Shown: in pieces, positions 13,384 to 18,037 of the stretch
Position numbering within the stretch: position 1 is the first letter of the stretch
Layout: each line of letters opens with the position of its first letter
NCBI GenBank assembly: GCA_937959315.1
Contig: CALGRC010000194.1
Location: 1-18,037, forward strand
Reading direction: 5' to 3'
Origin: an uncultured Clostridia bacterium
Lineage (GTDB): Bacteria > Bacillota > Clostridia > UMGS1810
Length of the DNA: 18,037 bases
Position numbers and translations under genes: made by a program
The notes under the pieces: generated by a model
Told to the model about the DNA's origin: nothing
Databases searched by the model: none
Seen by the model: the letters and a program-made list of their open reading frames with translations, nothing else

Positions 13384-13600
13384 AGAAATAACAAAGCAAT
13401 CTCTTGATAGGGGAGGTGAATGGCTACATTTCCACCGTTGTGTATGTCCGGCAGAAGCGCAGGGCGTATGGAAAAAGCAACGGGGTTGCTTCAGTTGTTT
13501 CAAACCTATAAAGAACCTAAGATAGGCAAGAGGTTATAATTACACACAAGGAAACGCCGCCCCCTGCATTTGCAGGGGGCGGCGTTTCCAATCTTGCGTT
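13384..13600 (+). ncRNA. Candidate structured non-coding RNA between the PBP gene and the P-loop ATPase gene
   Basis: This roughly 360-base gap without a convincing gene is rich in structure. AATCTCTTG (13398-13406) pairs with CAAGAGGTT (13527-13535) and closes a 138-base domain. Inside are a hairpin at 13415-13436 (GGTG/CACC with AATG/CATT), AAGCAAC/GTTGCTT at 13475-13491, and CCTA/TAGG near 13515-13526. It ends in a perfect 19-bp hairpin. A promoter-like sequence lies upstream. I do not recognise an Rfam family (it is not tmRNA, SRP, T-box or a riboswitch whose core I know). A 39-codon frame (MATFPPLCMSGR...) after GGGGAGGTG could be a small peptide or chance. Confidence 0.5.
13550..13589 (+). 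terminator. Perfect 19-bp inverted repeat, likely terminator
   Basis: GGAAACGCCGCCCCCTGCA (13550-13568) and its exact complement (13571-13589) are separated by TT. The sequence after it (AATCTTGCGTTTGTT) has only short T runs. It probably ends the RNA upstream and insulates the gene at 13675. Confidence 0.7.
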
Positions 13601-13674
13601 TGTTACCACAGTTTTCACATATTGCCATCATCCTGCATACCATAGGGTATCTTGAAACTATAGGGGTGATGCAT

Positions 13675-14751
13675 ATGGGTATCAAGGGCAGCGAGAAGCA
13701 TGTATTTTTGGGCAGCAATACGCCAGCGGGATTTTATTCGTATTATTCCTATCTGGCGCCCCTGTCCAGCGCCAAGCGTATTTACTGTATCAAAGGGGGG
13801 CCGGGGACGGGAAAATCGTCATTCATGAAAAAAATTGCGGCAGAAGCGGTCACACGCGGGCATGATGTGGAGATTATGCATTGTTCCTCCGACCCCAATT
13901 CGCTGGATGGCGTTGTGATAAAGCCTTGCAACATTGCATTTGTAGACGGTACCAGCCCGCACATTGTAGATCCGAAGGCGCCTGGGGCTGTGGATGAAAT
14001 CTTGAATTTCGGCGGCTGCTGGGACAAAAAGGGCATGCAGGAACACCGGGAGGATATCATCCGCACCAATGCGCGCATTTCCTGCTATTTCCAGCGCGCC
14101 TACGCCTATTTGGCGGCGGCGCAAACCATTTGGAAGGATATCCGCCATATCCAGGCGGAAGCAGTGGGGAAAACAGTACATGCGTCTTTTTTGGAAAACG
14201 TGACATTTCAAGAGTTCGCCGAATTGCCCATTGCCGAGGTGCCGGGGAAAGAACGCAATCTATTTGCCAGCGCCATTACGCCCAAAGGGGTTGTCAATTA
14301 TTTAGATACCATTGCCTTGGGGTATAAAACATATGTGCTCAAAGGGTATACCGGCGGTGTGGTGGAAGAAATTGCCCAAACGGCTGTCCGCCGTGGGTTT
14401 GATGTGGAAAAATATCATTGCTCATTTGACCCGGCCGGCCCGTGCGAGCATTTGCTGGTGCCAAAGCTCAATCTGGCGGTGGTGACCAGCAATCAATATC
14501 ATCGGTACGACAACGGAGAACTGGTAGATTTTGGGGATTTTGTAAGCAAATATACATTGGAGCGGTACCGCGACGCACTTGCTTTTGATCAGCAAGTATG
14601 CGATATGTTGCTGGAACGGGCGGTTGTTACCATTGCCAAGGCCAAGGAATACCATGATGAACTGGAAAAATTTTATATCCCCAACATGGATTTTGATAAA
14701 ATTGACAGCCTATATGAAAAAACCCTCAAAGAAGTGCTTGCAATGTTGTGA
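13675..14751 (+). CDS. P-loop ATPase of the PRK06851 type, internally duplicated
   Basis: The 358-residue protein starts at ATG 13675, eight bases after AGGGG; an ATG at 13669 is too close to that site. The first half has KHVFLGSNTPAGFYSYY, then a Walker A motif GGPGTGKS (41-48), DVEIMHCSSDPNSLDGVV and a FVDGTSPHIVDP signature. The second half repeats the scheme as YKTYVLKGYTGG ... RRGFDVEKYHCSFDP, but its P-loop is degenerate. This arrangement matches a clostridial/bacillar family annotated only as hypothetical ATPase. No biochemical role is known to me. The gap to tyrS is only 50 bases, so the two may be cotranscribed. Confidence 0.85.
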   Translation: MGIKGSEKHVFLGSNTPAGFYSYYSYLAPLSSAKRIYCIKGGPGTGKSSFMKKIAAEAVTRGHDVEIMHCSSDPNSLDGVVIKPCNIAFVDGTSPHIVDPKAPGAVDEILNFGGCWDKKGMQEHREDIIRTNARISCYFQRAYAYLAAAQTIWKDIRHIQAEAVGKTVHASFLENVTFQEFAELPIAEVPGKERNLFASAITPKGVVNYLDTIALGYKTYVLKGYTGGVVEEIAQTAVRRGFDVEKYHCSFDPAGPCEHLLVPKLNLAVVTSNQYHRYDNGELVDFGDFVSKYTLERYRDALAFDQQVCDMLLERAVVTIAKAKEYHDELEKFYIPNMDFDKIDSLYEKTLKEVLAML

Positions 14752-14801
14752 AATTGCTGTTACAATAAACAAATAAGAGGCTTTTTGGAGGGAAGACACA
14801 A

Positions 14802-16028
14802 ATGGAAAACGTTTATGACGTGCTGCGGGAACGCGGGCTTATTGCGCAGGCCACGCACGAGGATGAGATACGCGAGCTTTTGGGCAGGGAAAAGGTCACT
14901 TTTTATATCGGGTTCGACCCGACGGCGGACAGCCTGCATGTGGGGCACTTTTTGCAAATGATCGTCATGGCGCATATGCAGCGGGCAGGGCACCGGCCTA
15001 TTGCACTGCTGGGCGGCGGCACCGGCATGGTGGGCGACCCGTCGGGGCGCACCGATATGCGGCAGATGATGACGGTGGAAACCATCCAGCACAATGTGGA
15101 CTGCTTCCGCAAGCAGCTTGGCACAGTGGTGGATTTTTCTGACTGCAAGGCGCTGATGGTCAACAATGCCGACTGGCTGATGGGTTTGCAGTACATCCCG
15201 TTTTTGCGGGATATCGGCGTGCATTTTTCAGTCAACAAGATGCTGTCGGCCGAGTGCTTTAAATCCCGTATGGAAAAAGGATTGTCGTTTATTGAATTTA
15301 ACTATATGCTCATGCAGAGTTATGACTTTTTAAAGCTGTACGAGGAATATGGCTGCAAGCTGGAGCTGGGCGGCGACGACCAGTGGTCCAATATCCTGGG
15401 CGGCGTGGATTTGGTGCGCCGGGTCCATGGCCAGCAGGTGTATGGCCTCACCTTTACATTGCTGACCAACAGCGAGGGCAAAAAGATGGGCAAAACACAG
15501 AGCGGCGCGCTGTGGCTGGATCCCAACAAAACTTCGCCGTATGAGTTTTATCAGTACTGGCGCAATGTGGACGACGCGGACGTCATCAAATGCTTAAAGC
15601 TGCTGACCTTCCTGCCGTTGGAGCAAATTGACCAAATGGCAGGGTGGAAGGATCAGAAAATCAATGAGGCAAAGACTATCTTGGCCTATGAACTCACCAA
15701 GCTGGTACACGGCGAGGAAGAGGCAAACAAAGCTAAGGAGGCGGCGTCGGCGGTGTTTGGCGGCGGTGCAGGCTCAGAGAATATGCCCAGCACCCGTCTT
15801 GAAACGGCACAGCTTGGCGGCGGCATGGGGATTTTGGATTTGATGCTTTTGTGCGGCCTTGTCCCGTCCAAAGGCGAGGGGCGCCGGCTGGTGCAGCAGG
15901 GCGGCGTCAGCATTGACGGCAAGAAAATAGACGACATTGCATATACTGTTACAGCGGCAGATTTTCAAGACGGACAACTCATCATCAAGAAGGGCAAAAA
16001 GGTATTTCATCGCGTAGTGCTGAAATAA
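14802..16028 (+). CDS. tyrS: Tyrosyl-tRNA synthetase
   Basis: The 408-residue class I synthetase charges tRNA-Tyr with tyrosine in the cytosol. The HIGH-type motif appears as HVGH in GFDPTADSLHVGHF (about 38-49), with the tyrosine-pocket residues YMLMQSYDF and GGDDQWSN. The signature KMSKS appears as KMGKT (near 230), normal for bacterial TyrS. An S4 RNA-binding domain closes the protein (RLVQQGGVSIDGKK to the end). The length is standard. The ATG at 14802 follows GGAGGGAAG. No T-box leader is visible in the 50 bases before it, which is notable for a clostridial tyrS. A strong terminator follows. Confidence 0.97.
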   Translation: MENVYDVLRERGLIAQATHEDEIRELLGREKVTFYIGFDPTADSLHVGHFLQMIVMAHMQRAGHRPIALLGGGTGMVGDPSGRTDMRQMMTVETIQHNVDCFRKQLGTVVDFSDCKALMVNNADWLMGLQYIPFLRDIGVHFSVNKMLSAECFKSRMEKGLSFIEFNYMLMQSYDFLKLYEEYGCKLELGGDDQWSNILGGVDLVRRVHGQQVYGLTFTLLTNSEGKKMGKTQSGALWLDPNKTSPYEFYQYWRNVDDADVIKCLKLLTFLPLEQIDQMAGWKDQKINEAKTILAYELTKLVHGEEEANKAKEAASAVFGGGAGSENMPSTRLETAQLGGGMGILDLMLLCGLVPSKGEGRRLVQQGGVSIDGKKIDDIAYTVTAADFQDGQLIIKKGKKVFHRVVLK

Positions 16029-16033
16029 ATTTG

Positions 16034-16079
16034 AAAAGCCCCTTCCCGGCAGTTTGCGCTTCAAGGGGAGGGGCTTTTT
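16034..16079 (+). terminator. Intrinsic terminator of tyrS
   Basis: AAAAGCCCCTTCCC (16034-16047) pairs with GGGGAGGGGCTTTT (16065-16078; one wobble), ending in a five-T run. It is six bases after the tyrS stop. Confidence 0.88.
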
Positions 16080-16114
16080 GCATTTTCAAACCGACAAAGG
16101 AGGCTTGTAAAAAC

Positions 16115-16450
16115 ATGAAGCTGGAGCAGGTAAAAGAAGTATTGGGCGCAGCAGTGGTGCTGGGAGGAACCCGCTTGGACCGCGAGGTGTTGTCGGCGTG
16201 TGGATGTGACTTGATGAGCGATGTGCTGGCGTTTGTCAAAAACCAGGGTATGCTGCTGACCGGGCTGGTTAACGCGCAGGTGGTGCGCACGGCGGAAATG
16301 ATGGACATGAAGGCCATTGTGTTTGTGCGCGGCAAGGAACCGAATGAAGAGATTTTGTCGCTGGCGGCCGATGCAGATATGGTGGTGATGACAACCGACG
16401 ACCCGCTGTATGTGGCATGCGGCAAGCTGTACAGTGCCGGGCTGCATTAA
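16115..16450 (+). CDS. DRTGG-type domain protein
   Basis: The 111-residue protein starts at ATG 16115; AAAGGAGG lies about 11 bases before it, a longish gap. The sequence (KLEQVKEVLGAAVVLGG, then REVLSACGCDLMSDVLAFV, LLTGLVNAQVVRTAEMMDMKAIVFVRGKEPNEEILSLA in two parts, and LYVACGKLY at the end) matches small proteins with a DRTGG domain, a fold first named in phosphotransacetylases. In Clostridia such genes stand at the head of a cluster with an anti-sigma-like ATPase and a ferredoxin/hydrogenase-like protein, exactly as here (14 bases to the next gene). Role: likely redox or metabolite sensing in hydrogenase control; not established. Confidence 0.83.
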   Translation: MKLEQVKEVLGAAVVLGGTRLDREVLSACGCDLMSDVLAFVKNQGMLLTGLVNAQVVRTAEMMDMKAIVFVRGKEPNEEILSLAADADMVVMTTDDPLYVACGKLYSAGLH

Positions 16451-16464
16451 AATGGAGGGGATTT

Positions 16465-16896
16465 ATGCCAGAGAATAGTTTTCGGCTGCACTATGATATA
16501 GACGGGGAAGATTTTTCGGTTGCCGGTGAGGCGTCCAGCAACATCAAAAAGGTGCTCAAGCAGCTGGGCGTTGACCCGCAGATTGTCCGAAAAGTAGCGG
16601 TTGCCACCTATGAGGGGGAAATTAATATGGTCATCCATGCCGACGGCGGCACCATCGATGTCGAAATCACACCGGCATCCATTAAAATGGTATTGGCCGA
16701 CCACGGGCCGGGTATTCCGGATGTATCCCAGGCCATGCAGGAGGGATGGTCCACTGCCAGCGACAGGGTGCGCGAACTGGGCTTTGGCGCCGGGATGGGG
16801 CTGCCCAATATGAAAAAATACACCGATGAAATGACGGTACATACGGTTGTTGGAGAAGGGACCACCATTGAAATGGTGGTCTATACCAAATTGTGA
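16465..16896 (+). CDS. HATPase domain protein (RsbW/SpoIIAB-like)
   Basis: The 143-residue protein starts at ATG 16465, after GGAGGGG. A single GHKL ATPase domain fills it: N box EGEINMVIHA (Glu and Asn), G1 box DHGPGIPD and G2 box GFGAGMGLPNMKKY. It resembles the serine kinases and anti-sigma factors RsbW/SpoIIAB. No STAS antagonist or sigma factor gene lies beside it here. In similar clostridial clusters it stands between a DRTGG protein and a hydrogenase-like sensor, often with a PP2C phosphatase further on, suggesting a phosphorylation switch tied to redox state. The partner is unknown. Confidence 0.88.
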   Translation: MPENSFRLHYDIDGEDFSVAGEASSNIKKVLKQLGVDPQIVRKVAVATYEGEINMVIHADGGTIDVEITPASIKMVLADHGPGIPDVSQAMQEGWSTASDRVRELGFGAGMGLPNMKKYTDEMTVHTVVGEGTTIEMVVYTKL

Positions 16897-16925
16897 TTGC
16901 ATTTCCATAAGGAAGAAGGGATTCC

Positions 16926-18037
16926 ATGAAACATGTCGTCCATTCGGTGACGCTGGATAAGGAAAAATGCAAAGGCTGTACCAATTGCATCAAAACCTGC
17001 CCGACGCAGGCCATTCGTGTGCGGGGCGGGAAAGCAAAAATCATCAAGGAACGGTGCATTGACTGCGGCGAGTGTATCCGCGTCTGCCCGTACCATGCGA
17101 AAAAGGCCATCACCGACCCGCTGGATATGATGGGGCAGTTTGCCTATAACATTGCGCTGCCTGCGCCAACCTTTTATGGACAGTTTTCCAAATTAAAAGA
17201 CATCAATGTGCTGCTTAACGCTTTGATAAAATTTGGTTTTGACGACGTATTTGAAGTGGCGTATGCCGCGCAGATTATCACCCGCGAGACAAAAAAACTG
17301 ATGGAAAGCGGCGAGCTGGAAAAGCCAGTGATCAATTCTGCGTGCCCGGCGGTGGTCAAGCTGATTAGTGTGCGGTTTCCAAACCTGATCAACAACATTG
17401 CGCCCATTATTTCGCCGATGGATTTGGCGGGCAAGCTGGCACGGGAGCGTGCGCGGGAGGCGACTGGCCTGCCGGATGAGCAAATAGGCGTGTTTTTTAT
17501 TACGCCGTGTGCAGCAAAAGCAACCTGTGCCAAAAAGCCGCTGGGTATGAAGGGTTCCAACATCAACGGCGTGTTTTCCATCAAGGATATTTACTTGAAA
17601 ATTTTGCCATACCTATCGGACAAAGAGACGGTTCGCCAGCTTTCCAAGGCGGGGTTCCCCGGCGTGTGCTGGGCCAACAGCGGCGGCGAGGTGGCTGCGC
17701 TGGAGGCGGAAAACACCATTGCGGTGGACGGGATTCACAACGTCATCAAAGTCATGGAAGAAATTGAGGATGAAAAATTAAAAGATATTGATTATGTCGA
17801 GGCGCTGGCCTGTACAGGCGGCTGTGTGGGAGGCCCGCTGAATGTGGAAAACAATTTTGTGGCCAAGGCGCGGGTTAAAAAACTGGCCAAAACGGTCAAG
17901 TGCAATGCGTTTGATTTTACCGGGGAAGTCGATGTTATGTGGAATGACGCGATACCCTACAACCCGGTGATGAACCTTGATCCGGATATCATGGTCGCCA
18001 TGCAGAAGATGGAACAGATGCAAAATATTTATGATAC
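16926..18037 (+). CDS. Ferredoxin / [FeFe]-hydrogenase H-domain-like protein, probably sensory (partial)
   Basis: The gene starts at ATG 16926 after GGAAGAAGGG and runs off the window with 370 codons seen. Two 4Fe-4S motifs come first (Cys15/18/21/25 and Cys44/47/50/54). An H-cluster domain follows. The three signature loops are altered: NSACP (Cys140) instead of TSCCP, so the proton-relay Cys is Ala; TPCAAK (Cys195, Lys198), with the usual Glu three residues later replaced; and ACTGGC (Cys296, Cys300). All four H-cluster ligand cysteines are kept. This is the pattern of sensory hydrogenases (HydS-like), which usually carry a PAS domain next, beyond the window. It likely reports H2 or redox state to the ATPase upstream. 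Confidence 0.88.
   Translation, partial: MKHVVHSVTLDKEKCKGCTNCIKTCPTQAIRVRGGKAKIIKERCIDCGECIRVCPYHAKKAITDPLDMMGQFAYNIALPAPTFYGQFSKLKDINVLLNALIKFGFDDVFEVAYAAQIITRETKKLMESGELEKPVINSACPAVVKLISVRFPNLINNIAPIISPMDLAGKLARERAREATGLPDEQIGVFFITPCAAKATCAKKPLGMKGSNINGVFSIKDIYLKILPYLSDKETVRQLSKAGFPGVCWANSGGEVAALEAENTIAVDGIHNVIKVMEEIEDEKLKDIDYVEALACTGGCVGGPLNVENNFVAKARVKKLAKTVKCNAFDFTGEVDVMWNDAIPYNPVMNLDPDIMVAMQKMEQMQNIYD

Noticed and set aside
12406..13394. Long minus-strand open frames opposite the PBP gene
   Set aside because: They mirror the G+C-biased coding frame and low-complexity tail of a certain gene; no motifs or ribosome sites.
14752..14801. T-box leader for tyrS
   Set aside because: Only 50 bases separate the genes, with no T-box sequence or specifier stem; if regulated this way the leader would have to be further upstream, where none is seen.
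1..18037. CRISPR arrays, tRNA or rRNA genes
   Set aside because: No regularly spaced repeats and no tRNA cloverleaf or rRNA sequence noticed on either strand.

Overview
The window looks like chromosomal DNA of an anaerobic, endospore-forming member of the Clostridia (Bacillota). The grounds are Gram-positive Shine-Dalgarno sites, a sporulation sigma-K gene, a BofC-like sporulation protein, and a hydrogenase-associated ferredoxin/DRTGG/anti-sigma-like cluster typical of clostridial fermenters. I cannot name the genus from sequence alone.

The main feature is a sigK gene split by an intervening element ('skin' element). The 5' part of sigK (promoter, hydrophobic pro-sequence, regions 1.2-2) lies at about 9950-10291 on the minus strand. 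The 3' part (regions 3-4) lies at 95-460 on the minus strand. About 9.49 kb separates them, and a large serine recombinase of the SpoIVCA type sits directly against the 3' junction. Joining the parts across a shared AAA (459-461 and 9948-9950) restores an uninterrupted sigma-K frame of about 235 residues, close to the 241 of B. subtilis. Mother-cell excision would thus create the functional gene.

Within the element, from the left, are: the recombinase with its own sigma-A-type promoter; a 63-residue orphan gene; a three-gene minus-strand operon of zinc-ribbon/membrane proteins that diverges from an XRE regulator across a 14-bp-arm dyad; a minus-strand three-gene unit of a PUA/EVE-like protein, a HEPN protein and an MNT nucleotidyltransferase (toxin-antitoxin or defence cargo); a rolling-circle HUH Rep-like gene with an RBS-masking hairpin and a small partner gene; an orphan gene behind a palindrome and promoter; a Cys/His-rich small protein; a DUF2188-like gene broken by a nonsense codon; and a double-HTH protein reaching the right junction. 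The cargo looks like a plasmid or integrative-element backbone rather than a prophage.

The recombinase stop codon TGA is supplied by host sigK sequence just beyond the crossover. In the excised circle the recombinase frame would run in frame into the double-HTH gene from the other end, predicting a fusion protein of about 806 residues that can be made only from the circle.

Right of the element the host chromosome resumes: a BofC-like gene (minus) with a sigma-G-like promoter, a class A penicillin-binding protein (plus), a structured non-coding RNA candidate ending in a 19-bp perfect hairpin, a duplicated P-loop ATPase, tyrS, and the first three genes of an operon (DRTGG protein, HATPase, and a ferredoxin/hydrogenase-like sensor running off the window end).
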